Shown: in pieces, positions 1-10,717 of the stretch
Layout of the letters: each line of letters opens with the position of its first letter
Numbering within the stretch: position 1 is the first letter of the stretch
NCBI GenBank assembly: GCA_029552945.1
Contig: JAKPDD010000032.1
Coordinates: 1 to 64,000 of the forward strand
DNA length: 64,000 bases
DNA from: Spirochaetota bacterium
GTDB lineage: Bacteria; Spirochaetota; GWB1-36-13; JAKPDD01
Direction: 5' to 3'
Translations under genes and position numbers: made by a program
Notes under the pieces: model-generated
The model's database searches: none
What the model saw: the letters and a program-made list of their open reading frames with translations, nothing else
Told to the model about the DNA's origin: nothing

Positions 1-600
1 AGAATAAGAGAACTTGCAGTCCAATCAGCAAACGGTATATATACAATGGAAGACAGGATGCAGATCCAAGTTGAAGTATCTCAACTTGTAGATGAAATAG
101 ACAGGATTGCATCTCATGCTCAGTTCAATGGTCTTAATATGTTAACAGGAAGATTCGCAAGAACAGAAGTTGAGGGTGCTGAAGTTACAGCAAGCATGTG
201 GTTCCATATAGGTGCAAACATGGATCAGAGAGAAAGAGTATATATAGGTACAATGACATCAGCAGGAGTTGGTATTAAAAACCCAGCTACAAATGAGATA
301 ATATCAATATCAACACCAGATAAAGCTAACCAGGCTATAGGCACAGTAGATATGGCATTAAAGAAAGTAAACAAACAGAGAGCTGACCTTGGTGCATATC
401 AAAATAGATTGGAGTATGCATTTAAAGGACTTGAACAGGCAGCAGAAAACTTACAGGCAGCAGAATCAAGAATAAGAGACACAAATATGGCATCTCAAAT
501 GGTTGAATATACTAAAAACAATATACTTGTTCAGTCTGCTACTGCCATGCTTACACAAGCAAATCAAAAAACACAGGCAGTATTACAATTATTAAGATAA
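1..600 (+). CDS. flaB: Periplasmic flagellin (FlaB-type core flagellin), 5'-truncated by window edge
   Basis: Open frame extends to base 1 ([19 protein letters not shown]...), conserved flagellin N-region and C-terminal [33 protein letters not shown]. Confidence 0.96.
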   Translation, partial: RIRELAVQSANGIYTMEDRMQIQVEVSQLVDEIDRIASHAQFNGLNMLTGRFARTEVEGAEVTASMWFHIGANMDQRERVYIGTMTSAGVGIKNPATNEIISISTPDKANQAIGTVDMALKKVNKQRADLGAYQNRLEYAFKGLEQAAENLQAAESRIRDTNMASQMVEYTKNNILVQSATAMLTQANQKTQAVLQLLR

Positions 601-633
601 TTAATTTTTTTCAACTCCAGCCTTTACCCTTTT

Positions 634-660
634 AAATCCCCACAAAGTGGGGATCTTTTA
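634..660 (+). terminator. Probable Rho-independent terminator after flaB
   Basis: Inverted repeat atccccac-aaa-gtggggat followed by cttttaaa. Confidence 0.65.
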
Positions 661-671
661 AAGGAGAAAAA

Positions 672-1136
672 ATGATAATAAAATTGTCAGATTACAACAT
701 AAATACTGTAGAAATTAAAAACACAAAAAAAGAGAAAAAAAATTCTATACCAAAAATATTTCTAATAATAGTAACAATATTTTCCCTATACCTTTTAGGG
801 CATTATTTAAATACTTCAAGTCTAATAGAAGAAAAAAAACATAAGATAGAAGAACTTAAAAAAATAAAAAGAGAGCTAATTGAAAAAAATACAAGACTTG
901 ATTTCAGATTAAACAATAGTGATTATAAAGATTACAAATACATTATTAAAATAATAAATGAAGATAAATTAAAAGAAGAAATAGAAAAAATTAAAAAAGA
1001 AATAGAAAAAGAGGATAAAAAAGATCCTTATTGGGTATATTATTTAGGTATAATTTTTATTGCAATTTTAAGATTAATTTATATCTATTTATCGAAAAAA
1101 AATAAGAAGAAACAATCAGTTTACAACATTTCCTAA
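672..1136 (+). CDS. Hypothetical protein with two predicted TM segments flanking a Lys/Glu-rich coiled coil
   Basis: ORF with aaaggagaaaa SD; hydrophobic IFLIIVTIFSLYLLGHYL and VYYLGIIFIAILRLIYIYL. Confidence 0.7.
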   Translation: MIIKLSDYNINTVEIKNTKKEKKNSIPKIFLIIVTIFSLYLLGHYLNTSSLIEEKKHKIEELKKIKRELIEKNTRLDFRLNNSDYKDYKYIIKIINEDKLKEEIEKIKKEIEKEDKKDPYWVYYLGIIFIAILRLIYIYLSKKNKKKQSVYNIS

Positions 1137-3116
1137 AGCTATCCCAAGTCTTGGTATTATTGTATGAAGTTTTACACTTATTTTCTGGCCTGGCTCTAAA
1201 ACTTTTTTAGATGATATTTTTGCAACACTTTTTGTAACCTCTATTTCAACAAGGTATGAACCATTTATTTCTCTTAAAACAATACCATCAAGTTTTTTAT
1301 TTCTGTATTCAATCAAAAGGAATTTAAGTAACCAGTATTTATTAACCTCATTTTCTATTTCAGATATTATTGATCTCTTATGATTAATAATAAATATAAT
1401 TTCATCTATAAAATCTCCGGAATAAAGCTCTTTATTTATTATAAAGTTCTTAATTTGTCTTTGAACAATAAGGTCAAGAAGTCTTCTTATAGGTGATGTT
1501 GCCTGAGTATAAAGGTTTAAACCAAGAGCATAGTGTGGTCTGGGATCAGTTGTTATATAAGCTTTCTTCATGTATTTAAGCAATTCACCAAGTAAAACTT
1601 TATCTTTAACAATTCTTGTGTTAAGTTCTATCTTTGTATCAGGGCTATCCTGAGCTATATAAATAGATGGTATATTGTTTTTATAAGTAAAAAAAGCAGA
1701 ATAGTTATTAACAAGTATCATCAATTCTTTAACCATATTAACACTTTTTGAAAATGGATTAAATACCTTAAGTCTAATAGTATTTTCATTCTCAACAACT
1801 GGATAAACGTTTATAAAAGAGAACTCAATACCATTATTTGAAAGCCTTCTTTGTTGTAAATATTCTGAAATCTGATAAATTTTATTAAAAATATGGAATA
1901 AATCTCCATATTTATTTTCTAGAATATTATCAACCTCCTCATAACTAAAGTTCTTATCAATATTAACAACAGAAGGAAAAACCTTAAAATCCTTTATTTG
2001 GAGAGTATTATCAAACTCAAAACAGTATGTTATAGCATATCTATCTGTTCCACATAACAGAGAAGAAACATATTCAGAGATAATAGGAGGAAGCATTGGT
2101 ATCTTAATATCAGGAAGATATATACTACTTACTCTATTTTTAGCTGTTTCAATAAGATCATTACTCTCTAAAACCTCATTAACATCAGCAATATGAATAT
2201 ACAACTTTATACTATCATCATCAATCTCAACAGATATTGCATCATCTATATCTTTTGTTGTTGAGTCATCTATACTGAATGTGAAAAGGTTTCTAAGATC
2301 AATCCTGTTTTCAAAATTTACACTAAAATTTTTAGCAATATTTTCTGAAAATGACAATTCATCAGAAGAAAAATTAAGTGGTATATTATATTTCTTTAAT
2401 AGAAGATTTTCATCCTCTTTGAATATGCCAAGATTATAACAGAGTCTAAATGCAGCATAATTTATATCACCTGATATATTGAAGTTATTAATAGCAGAAA
2501 TCTTCTCAAGTCTCTCAATAGCAATATGTTTATTTTTAGATTCATCCTGATATATAGCAAAATCTATTATAGGGCTAATATATTCTCTAACAAAGTCTGG
2601 AATATTACCAGTTCCATTTTTAAACCATTCAAGAGAGTTTTCTTCAATCTCTTTTCTTTTTCTTTCATTTTCCTCTTTTGCTTTAATGCTATCTATTATT
2701 CTATTTACCTCATTCTCAGACCTAGGGAAAAAACTGTTATCTTTAAACTCAAAATAAATTTTATCATTTAAAAGTAATTCGAAAATAGCAGCCTTCTTAC
2801 AATAATCAACCTCAGTGAAAAATAAAGAATATATATCATCAATAGAGAGAGACTCAATATCTTTTGTAAGTTCATATAACTCTTTTATATTTACTTTTGT
2901 TTTAAACTCCTCTTTTTTAGAATAAAATTCTTTTATTATCTTAAAAGCATCATCAAAGCTTTTAAAATTAAGAGCTATTTTATCCAGAATTTTATTAATA
3001 CTTATTGATAATTCTTTACCAGTAATATTTGATATAATAAGCTTATTCTTTTTTTCTGCCTTAACGAGCCCAAACTCAACAGTATTATTATCTCTATATA
3101 TAACAATATCTATCAT
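1116..3116 (-). CDS. rnr: RNase II/R family exoribonuclease (RNB domain)
   Basis: RNB signature FSIDDSTTKDIDDAISVE...YIHIADV, QATSPIRRLLDLIVQRQI. Confidence 0.9.
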   Translation of the reverse strand: MIDIVIYRDNNTVEFGLVKAEKKNKLIISNITGKELSISINKILDKIALNFKSFDDAFKIIKEFYSKKEEFKTKVNIKELYELTKDIESLSIDDIYSLFFTEVDYCKKAAIFELLLNDKIYFEFKDNSFFPRSENEVNRIIDSIKAKEENERKRKEIEENSLEWFKNGTGNIPDFVREYISPIIDFAIYQDESKNKHIAIERLEKISAINNFNISGDINYAAFRLCYNLGIFKEDENLLLKKYNIPLNFSSDELSFSENIAKNFSVNFENRIDLRNLFTFSIDDSTTKDIDDAISVEIDDDSIKLYIHIADVNEVLESNDLIETAKNRVSSIYLPDIKIPMLPPIISEYVSSLLCGTDRYAITYCFEFDNTLQIKDFKVFPSVVNIDKNFSYEEVDNILENKYGDLFHIFNKIYQISEYLQQRRLSNNGIEFSFINVYPVVENENTIRLKVFNPFSKSVNMVKELMILVNNYSAFFTYKNNIPSIYIAQDSPDTKIELNTRIVKDKVLLGELLKYMKKAYITTDPRPHYALGLNLYTQATSPIRRLLDLIVQRQIKNFIINKELYSGDFIDEIIFIINHKRSIISEIENEVNKYWLLKFLLIEYRNKKLDGIVLREINGSYLVEIEVTKSVAKISSKKVLEPGQKISVKLHTIIPRLGIALGNVVN

Positions 3117-3131
3117 TAAACTCCTTTCTAA

Positions 3132-4283
3132 TCACTTTAAATAAATAACACCAACAACTTCAAGGTGTTTAGTATTTGGGAACATATCAAACCCCTGAAT
3201 ATAATCAATACTATAACCCCCTGCAATAAGTTGTCTTATATCTCTTGCAAAAGTATCTGGGTTACATGATGAATATATTATAACTTTAGGTTTTGATTGA
3301 ATAAGCGACTTTATCATTTTATAACTTATTCCTTTTCTTGGTGGATTTATTATAACAGTATCATAAATAAAGCCAAGGCTATAAAACCTTGAAGCATCAG
3401 CAGTTATAAATTTTGTGTTATTTATTTTATTAAGTTCCAATGCTTTATTGCCGTTCTTAACAAGTGTTTTATTTATCTCTATCCCAATCACATGATCAAA
3501 GTATGGGGCAAGGTATTGACTTATTATCCCAACACCACTATAAAGGTCAAGCAATCCTTTACCAACTTTATAATTTAAAACAAGATCTTTTATATGTCCA
3601 AGCCATTTGGGAATTATTGTCCTGTTAACCTGAAAAAATGTATCTATATCAACAATAAAATTAAGTCCTGCTACATTTTCTATAAACCAGTCTTTTTTGA
3701 TAGTAGAATCTATTATTTTACTTTCAAAATTACTCCTTATAACTAAAGCTTTCATACCCTCTATTTTTTTATTTTCTTCCTCTATAGTTAAAAACTCTTT
3801 TATTCTTCTATTTATAGGTTCCTCCATTATAGGACAGGATTCGATAGGAAAAGGATCTGTTGTACCTGGTTCACAGTATCCTATTTTTGATCCATTAAAC
3901 ACCTGAAAAGAACCCTTATTTCTATAGTTAAAAACCTTGTCAGACTCTACTATATCCATAACTGGTATATCTATTTTTGCTATCCTTGAAATAGACTCTT
4001 CTATCATATCTTTCTTAATACTAAGTTGAGTTTTATAATCAGTCATCTGTAACTGACATCCCCCACAGTACCCAAAAATAGGACATACCGGAGTAATTCT
4101 TTTTTCAGACTTTTCAATTATCTCTTTGACTCTAACAAAAGCATACTCTTTTTTATCCTCATAAATCTCCCCAAAAATCAATTCACCTGGGAGAGTAAAA
4201 GGTACAAAATACACTTTTTCATCTATTCTTGAAAAACCTAATCCACCTGAGACAACTTTTTCTATACGTATTTTAATATCCAT
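3132..4283 (-). CDS. Class I SAM-dependent RNA (uracil-5-)-methyltransferase, TrmA/RlmD/RlmCD family
   Basis: TRAM-like N-terminus, CPIFGYCGGCQLQ, LDLYSGVGIIS, IINPPRKG, IYSSCNPDTFARD. Confidence 0.9.
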   Translation of the reverse strand: MDIKIRIEKVVSGGLGFSRIDEKVYFVPFTLPGELIFGEIYEDKKEYAFVRVKEIIEKSEKRITPVCPIFGYCGGCQLQMTDYKTQLSIKKDMIEESISRIAKIDIPVMDIVESDKVFNYRNKGSFQVFNGSKIGYCEPGTTDPFPIESCPIMEEPINRRIKEFLTIEEENKKIEGMKALVIRSNFESKIIDSTIKKDWFIENVAGLNFIVDIDTFFQVNRTIIPKWLGHIKDLVLNYKVGKGLLDLYSGVGIISQYLAPYFDHVIGIEINKTLVKNGNKALELNKINNTKFITADASRFYSLGFIYDTVIINPPRKGISYKMIKSLIQSKPKVIIYSSCNPDTFARDIRQLIAGGYSIDYIQGFDMFPNTKHLEVVGVIYLK

Positions 4284-4351
4284 CTTTTCACTTCTTTTAT
4301 TTTTTATAAGAATTTAAAAGATAAAATTTAATCTCTAAAATTTTAAAATAA

Positions 4352-5161
4352 CTAAATAAACATAATTAAACTTAAAGCCATAATAAACATACCAAGTATA
4401 AGCCCTAATATTGAAAGATGGTGATATCCATACTCCTCAGCAGTAGGAAGTAGTTCATCAAGAGATATATATACCATTATACCAGCAACAATCCCAAAAA
4501 TAATACCAAACGTAGTATTGTTAAATACTGCCTTTAAAAGAATATAACCTAAAACAGCTCCTAAAGGTTCAGCAATGCCAGATAAAAATGAAAAATAAAA
4601 AGCTTTTCTTTTACTTCCTGTTGAATAGTATATAGGGATTGATGTAGCTATCCCCTCGGGAATATTATGAATAGCAATTGCAACTGCTATACTTATACCT
4701 AATCGCGGATCAGATAAGGCTGCAACAAGTGTTGCAAGACCCTCCGGGAAATTGTGTATTGTTATAGCTAAAAATGTAAAAAATCCAGTTCTAAGAAGTT
4801 TTTTCTTCCTTTTCTCATAACTGTTTTCATTAATATTCTTTATCTCATGCGGATTTTCAAAAGAGGGTATAAGATTGTCTATAATAGCAATAATAGCTAT
4901 GCCTATAAAAAATGATAACACAGAAAAATAATACCCTTTTTCTTCCCCTAAAGATATAGATAAAAATCTTTTTGACTTTGAAAGTATTTCAACAAATGAA
5001 ACATAAATCATAACTCCAGCCGAAAAACCAAGAGATGCTGATAAAAACTTTGTATTAAAGTTTTTTGAGAAAAAAGACATAATACTACCAATACCTGTTG
5101 AGATCCCGGCAAGAAAAGTAAGAAAAAAAGCAAACCAAAAATTATCCATAAATAACCTCAC
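4352..5161 (-). CDS. zupT: ZIP family metal transporter, ZupT-like
   Basis: Multi-TM, HNFPEGLAT and HNIPEGIA motifs. Confidence 0.9.
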   Translation of the reverse strand: MRLFMDNFWFAFFLTFLAGISTGIGSIMSFFSKNFNTKFLSASLGFSAGVMIYVSFVEILSKSKRFLSISLGEEKGYYFSVLSFFIGIAIIAIIDNLIPSFENPHEIKNINENSYEKRKKKLLRTGFFTFLAITIHNFPEGLATLVAALSDPRLGISIAVAIAIHNIPEGIATSIPIYYSTGSKRKAFYFSFLSGIAEPLGAVLGYILLKAVFNNTTFGIIFGIVAGIMVYISLDELLPTAEEYGYHHLSILGLILGMFIMALSLIMFI

Positions 5162-5240
5162 AACTTAAAAGTAATTATTAAAAATCTAAGGTTAAAATAG
5201 AATTTTTTAAAAAATAATAAAAGAGAGTAATTTAAACATA

Positions 5241-5578
5241 AAGAGGGGGCAATAAGCCGGATTCTGTTTATGGTAGCATTTCTCTTGAAAAGGCAATTGC
5301 TTGCCTTTTTCTAGCTGCCCACCAACAGGCATTAGTAGGCTTAACCTGTTTATGGCATTGCTTTGGGAGGGGTTTACCATACAACTGAACCTTGCGGTCA
5401 GCCTGGTGGTCTCTTACACCACCTTTTCACCCTTACCAGTTTTTAAATTCTGGCGGTATATTTTCTGTGGCACTTTCCGTCACCTTTCAGTGCCCAGGTG
5501 TTACCTGGCTCCCTTGCCTACAAAGTCCGGACTTTCCTCTAACCTAAAAATAGGTTAGCACTACCCTTGCCCCCTCTT
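5241..5578 (-). ncRNA. rnpB: RNase P RNA (bacterial)
   Basis: Minus strand contains GAGGAAAGTCCGGAC and GAATCCGGCTTATTGCC; terminal P1 helix aagagggggcaa/ttgccccctctt joins both ends. Confidence 0.95.
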
Positions 5579-5842
5579 TAAACTTAAAATATAATAATAA
5601 TAAAATAAAATGGAAATAATCTTCAAAAAATTAGCTTGGAAATTGATCTTAGTCAGACATTTGAATTTGTTTATATTAAAAAATATATATTATTTCTTAT
5701 TTTTTAATTAATTTTTATATTATTTTTTTAAAAACAATAATATAATTATAAATACATTTCTCATATTTTATTTGTTTTTTGAACTCATAAACAATAAAAT
5801 TAAAATAAATTAGTTTTAACCAAAATAACAGGGTTTACTAAA

Positions 5843-6721
5843 TTGAAAATAGATGTAGATTGTATATCGTGTTTTGTTCATCAATCCGAAAGCATAATAA
5901 AAAAGTTTGTAAAAAATAGAGAAGAAAGACTAAAAATAATAAAATCTGTATTAAAGAGTCTTAATGACAACTATCTACCAGACTTAAAACCGATAGAACT
6001 TTATCCATACTGTTATAATACTTTATACAAAGAGTTAAACATATCAGATTTTTACAAAGAAGAAAAGAAAAGAAGTAATGAAATTATTATAAACATATCA
6101 GATAATTTTATAAACAAAATACGAGCATATAACCCTCTTAAAAACTCAATAAAACTTTCGATAGCAGGAAATATAGTTGACTATGGGATAAAAGATACTC
6201 ATAATATAATGAACAATGAAATAACAAAAATCCTTGAATCTTACCTTGAAACAGAGTTTTATATAGACGACTTTGAAGAATTTATAACCCTATTACCAAA
6301 AACAAAAAGTTTGTTATTTTTAACCGATAACTCAGGTGAAATAGTTTTTGATAAAATATTTCTAACTATATTAAAAGAAAAATATCCTCAGATAGAAATA
6401 TATATAGCTGGTAGAGATGAAAACGTATTAAATGATATAACTTATAATGAGCTTGTTGAACTTGGCTTTAACAAAATAGGTAAGGTTGTTAAGAATGGTA
6501 TAAAAATACCTGGTGCTGTTGAGTATTTATTCTCAGATGATTTTCTAAATATATGGAATAATGTTGACATTATAATTGCTAAGGGTCAAGGTAATTTTGA
6601 AGGATTATCAGATGCAAAGAAAAATAATATATTTTTCGCTCTTCTAGCCAAATGTAAATTAATAGCAGATCATTTGGGCGTACCTAAAATGTCAATGATT
6701 TTCAAGTCTAATAATATTTAA
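5843..6721 (+). CDS. DUF89 / ARMT1-like damage-control phosphatase family protein
   Basis: N-terminal DCISCFVHQ, central LLFLTDNSGEIVFDKI, IIAKGQGNFEGLSD; TTG start. Confidence 0.82.
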   Translation: MKIDVDCISCFVHQSESIIKKFVKNREERLKIIKSVLKSLNDNYLPDLKPIELYPYCYNTLYKELNISDFYKEEKKRSNEIIINISDNFINKIRAYNPLKNSIKLSIAGNIVDYGIKDTHNIMNNEITKILESYLETEFYIDDFEEFITLLPKTKSLLFLTDNSGEIVFDKIFLTILKEKYPQIEIYIAGRDENVLNDITYNELVELGFNKIGKVVKNGIKIPGAVEYLFSDDFLNIWNNVDIIIAKGQGNFEGLSDAKKNNIFFALLAKCKLIADHLGVPKMSMIFKSNNI

Positions 6722-6821
6722 GCTTTTGTATAATGTTTATTTGACGATAATTTTTTAAAATTTTATTATGCAAAATTTTATTATTATATTTTTTTACTGA
6801 TCGTTATCTAGGAGGGGAATT

Positions 6822-7676
6822 ATGAAGAGTATTGATAAGGCTAAAGACCTTGTTAAAAATGGAGAATATGACCAAGCTATAAAAATTTATAAGGAAATGT
6901 TAAGTAAATTAAGAGATGAAAAATCAGACGAAGCTTATTCAATATTTATAGGTTTAGGCCAAGTTTATCTTGAACTAAAAGAATGGGAAGAGGCTTTATA
7001 CTATTTCCTTAGGGCTGAGGTAATAAAAACTATACCTGAAGTATATCTTAATATAGGGGTACTCTTTTATAAAAAAGAGAATTACCAGAAAGCACTTGAA
7101 TACTATAAAAAAGCTGAAAAACTTGGAAGGCCTCTATTTGAAATATACTGGAACAAAGGGCTTACTTATGAAAAGATGAAATATCTTAAAGATGCTGTAT
7201 TCTCTTACTCTAAAGCCTATGAAATAAACCCTAAAACAGAACTATTAATAAAACTCGCCCCTTTATCACTGGAAGCAGGTCTTTATAATGAGGCAGTTAA
7301 ATTTTACAAAGAACTTTTAAAATATGAAGAAAATCCTTTATACTACTCGGAACTTGGGCTTGCATATATGAAACTCGGTATGTATGATGAAAGTAAGGAA
7401 TGTTATAAAAGAGCAAAAGAAATTACAAAACTTGCTAACAAATATAAACATATAGAGGAATTAACTTACGATGACCTTGTAAAAAAATATGGAGATAATA
7501 TAGAGGAAAAAATAAAAGAAACACTAAATAAAATTGAAAAAGATAAGAATGATTACAATAACCATTATGATCTCGGTAATATGATGTTTATAAAAGGAGA
7601 TTATGAACAATCTTTAAAGTTTTTTAAACAAGCAAGAGATATATATGTATCAAAACTAATAACAGCAAAAACTTAA
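6822..7676 (+). CDS. Tetratricopeptide-repeat protein
   Basis: Repeated TPR motifs (A..IYKEML..., ALEYYKKAEKLG, AVFSYSKAYEINP), SD aggagggg. Confidence 0.88.
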   Translation: MKSIDKAKDLVKNGEYDQAIKIYKEMLSKLRDEKSDEAYSIFIGLGQVYLELKEWEEALYYFLRAEVIKTIPEVYLNIGVLFYKKENYQKALEYYKKAEKLGRPLFEIYWNKGLTYEKMKYLKDAVFSYSKAYEINPKTELLIKLAPLSLEAGLYNEAVKFYKELLKYEENPLYYSELGLAYMKLGMYDESKECYKRAKEITKLANKYKHIEELTYDDLVKKYGDNIEEKIKETLNKIEKDKNDYNNHYDLGNMMFIKGDYEQSLKFFKQARDIYVSKLITAKT

Positions 7677-7691
7677 TTCAGGTATTATAAA

Positions 7692-8588
7692 TTGAAAATA
7701 AGAGAACTTAACGTAAGGTTTGGTAATAAACAAATTCTTAAAAACATAAATTTTAATACTGATAACATAAACACAATTGGAATAGTTGGAGAATCTGGCT
7801 CCGGTAAAACAACATTAAGTCTTGCTATAACAAGACTTATACCTAAAAAAAGTATATCAGGGAATATACTATACGATAATATAGATATTCTTTCACTTGA
7901 AAGAAAAAGCCTAATGTGGTATAGAAAAAAAGTTCAAATAATTTTCCAAGACCCCTACTCTTCATTCAATCCAAAAATAAAAATAGGTGATGCTATAAAA
8001 GAGGGTCTTGATATACATAATATAGGAACAAATAATGAAAGAAAAAAACTTGTTTTTGAAGTTTTGGAAAAAGTTGGAATGAAAAAAGATGATTACGATA
8101 AATATCCCCATCAGTTTTCAGGTGGGCAAAGACAAAGACTTGCAATAGCAAGAGCACTTATTCTTAATCCAGAACTAATTATTGCAGATGAGGCAACAAG
8201 CTCTCTTGATGTTTCAATACAGGCTCAAATATTAAATCTTTTTACATCACTACAAAAAAGTTTATCAATCAAATACATATTTGTTTCTCACGACATATCA
8301 GTAGTTAATTACTTTTGTGATTATATCCTTGTATTATATGGTGGACAAATAATGGAGTTTGGCCCAATAAATATTCTTAAAAAACCTACTCATCCTTACA
8401 CACAGTTACTACTCTCATCAACCCCAGGATATAGCTACTATTATCCAGAAATTATTCCAAAAATAAATGTAGATTCAAACTGCCCATTTTATCCAAGGTG
8501 TTATAAAAAAAGTCAAAAGTGTCAGGAATATAATGGTAAATATTTTTATTTATCAGATAATAATTTTACAACATGTGTAAATATTTGA
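7692..8588 (+). CDS. Oligopeptide/dipeptide-type ABC transporter ATP-binding protein (OppF/DppF-like)
   Basis: GESGSGKTT Walker A, FSGGQRQRLAIARAL signature, LIIADEATSSLD, C-terminal Cys-rich CPFYPRCYKKSQKC; TTG start. Confidence 0.9.
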   Translation: MKIRELNVRFGNKQILKNINFNTDNINTIGIVGESGSGKTTLSLAITRLIPKKSISGNILYDNIDILSLERKSLMWYRKKVQIIFQDPYSSFNPKIKIGDAIKEGLDIHNIGTNNERKKLVFEVLEKVGMKKDDYDKYPHQFSGGQRQRLAIARALILNPELIIADEATSSLDVSIQAQILNLFTSLQKSLSIKYIFVSHDISVVNYFCDYILVLYGGQIMEFGPINILKKPTHPYTQLLLSSTPGYSYYYPEIIPKINVDSNCPFYPRCYKKSQKCQEYNGKYFYLSDNNFTTCVNI

Positions 8589-8846
8589 TATTTAACAATT
8601 ATATATTCAAAAAATATTAAGTTTAAAAAAATAGTAATACAGTCTTATGGATTATGAATAATTATTTTAATATATGTTTTTTAAACACCTTACATTTCTG
8701 TAAACCAAGAAAAATAAAAGCCTTTAGATTTAAAATAAAAATCAACATTACATGGTTTAAATTTTATTAAACTTAGAAAAATTATTATCTTAAAATTTTA
8801 ATATTAAATTTTAAAATCCTAATTTAAATACAACAAAGGTTTTTAA

Positions 8847-9686
8847 ATGGATGTAAAAGGTGTTATAATTGCAGCAGGATATGGCACTAGACTTTTGCCA
8901 TTTACAAAAAGTATTTCAAAAGAACTCATACCTCTTGGGACAACACCTGCAATAGACTTTATATTAAGAGAGTTTATAAATGCTGGTATAAAAGATGTTA
9001 TTATAGTTACTTCAAGACAGAAAAGAGATCTAGAAAATTACCTTGATGTAAACTTTGAACTTGAAAAGTTTCTCGATTCAAAAAATAAAAAACAAGAGAT
9101 TGAATCTATTAAACCATACGATATGAACTTCTTTTTTGTAAGACAAAAATATATGAAAGGCACAGGGGATGCATTACTAATTACAGAGCCCTTTTTAAAA
9201 AACTCTGTCTTTGTAGTAGCTTTTCCGGATGATATAGACCCAACTTTAAATCTAAGTAAAAAAATGATTGAAACATACAAAGAAAAAAGAATGAACGTGC
9301 TTGCTGGTTTCGAAGTTGATAAAAAAGATGTTTCAAAATATGGGATTATAAAACCAGATAATAATAATACTGTTTTAAGTATTATTGAAAAACCATCTAT
9401 CAATGAAGCACCTAGCAATATTGCATCTATGGGAAGGTATCTATTTACAGACCAGATCTTTGAAAAACTTAAAGAAGCTTTAAAATTTTCACCTCCTGAA
9501 AGAGAGTTTTTTATGACAGACGGTATAGAGCTTCTTGCAAAAGAAAATAAAGTATGTTTTGTTATGGCTGACAAAAGACTTGATACTGGGTCTTACGATT
9601 CATATATAAACTCTTTCCTTGAAATCCTTTTTACAGAAAGGAAAGATATATTTATTAATTTTCTAAAAGAAAAGGGAATTAAATAA
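8847..9686 (+). CDS. galU: UTP--glucose-1-phosphate uridylyltransferase
   Basis: IIAAGYGTRLLPFTKSISKELIPLGTTPAIDFIL nucleotidyltransferase motif. Confidence 0.93.
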   Translation: MDVKGVIIAAGYGTRLLPFTKSISKELIPLGTTPAIDFILREFINAGIKDVIIVTSRQKRDLENYLDVNFELEKFLDSKNKKQEIESIKPYDMNFFFVRQKYMKGTGDALLITEPFLKNSVFVVAFPDDIDPTLNLSKKMIETYKEKRMNVLAGFEVDKKDVSKYGIIKPDNNNTVLSIIEKPSINEAPSNIASMGRYLFTDQIFEKLKEALKFSPPEREFFMTDGIELLAKENKVCFVMADKRLDTGSYDSYINSFLEILFTERKDIFINFLKEKGIK

Positions 9687-10717
9687 TGTTTAATATTTTT
9701 AAGAAAAATATAATATCCGCTATAAATCCTAATATCTTATTATCAGGTGGTATACTTGAAATAGAGCTTAAAAAAGATATAGACCCATCAAAAATATCAA
9801 ATATTAATATATCTATCGGGAACAAATCTGTTATAAGAATACTTGCTGCATCATCAAAAAAAATAATAGTCCAGGTAATGATAAAAGATTTAAATGTTAT
9901 AGCTCCTGTTACACTATATTATTCTTCAAAAGTAGCAGGAGAAAGTAATATAATATTGCCATGGAAATTGTCAAATGATAAATATATAATAGCATCAAGC
10001 CCTGCTTCAGATGAACATGCAAACATATACTTTATAGACTTAAAAGAGATAAAATCAAAAAATGGAACTATATACAGACATAACCTTGAAACAGACAGAG
10101 TTGAACCATATGTTACAACAATACCTTCTCCAAGTTCAATATATGTATATGACAATGTATTATGGGTTACAAGTGTAACAGAAAGAAAATTATATAGGGT
10201 TGTTGGAAAAGATGATTATGAAGTTTTTTCTCAAGGTCTTGGGAGTGCTTTTGGGATTGCTTTCGACTCAAAAGGTGGAATATTTGTAGGTGATCAGACT
10301 GGTAATCTATTTAAAATAGATTATAGAGGTAGAGCATCTTTTTATACAAATATCCCAGAGTCTTTTAAAGGATACCATTTTACATTCTCACCTGATGATG
10401 ACCTATATTTTTCAGTACCTTCAAGTATGGGATTAAACTATATATATAGAATAAAGAATGGTGAAAAAACACCAGAAGTTTTTCTAAAAACTTATAATTT
10501 ACTTGGTGGTATATGTTTTTCAAAAAATGGAGACCTTTTCTGGGCTGAAAATACCAGAGAAGAGGGTATTGTATATAAACTTGATAAAAATGGAAATAAA
10601 AAACAAGTTGTATCAGGTTCTTTTATAATTGGCGTTCACATTGATAGAAATGATAATATTATAATAACAGATATAAATCATATTTATAGGGTATTTAACA
10701 AATGGATAAAGAACTAG
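9686..10717 (+). CDS. SMP-30/gluconolactonase-like beta-propeller protein
   Basis: Repeated propeller-like segments (GLGSAFGIAFDSKGGIFVGDQTGNLFKID, GGICFSKNGDLFWAEN); overlaps galU stop by 1 nt. Confidence 0.65.
   Translation: MFNIFKKNIISAINPNILLSGGILEIELKKDIDPSKISNINISIGNKSVIRILAASSKKIIVQVMIKDLNVIAPVTLYYSSKVAGESNIILPWKLSNDKYIIASSPASDEHANIYFIDLKEIKSKNGTIYRHNLETDRVEPYVTTIPSPSSIYVYDNVLWVTSVTERKLYRVVGKDDYEVFSQGLGSAFGIAFDSKGGIFVGDQTGNLFKIDYRGRASFYTNIPESFKGYHFTFSPDDDLYFSVPSSMGLNYIYRIKNGEKTPEVFLKTYNLLGGICFSKNGDLFWAENTREEGIVYKLDKNGNKKQVVSGSFIIGVHIDRNDNIIITDINHIYRVFNKWIKN

Noticed and set aside
5301-5558. 85-aa plus-strand ORF
   Set aside because: Lies entirely within rnpB on the opposite strand; composition and sequence explained by RNase P RNA.
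9038-9574. 178-aa minus-strand ORF
   Set aside because: Antisense to galU, no plausible SD or recognisable domain; shadow ORF.
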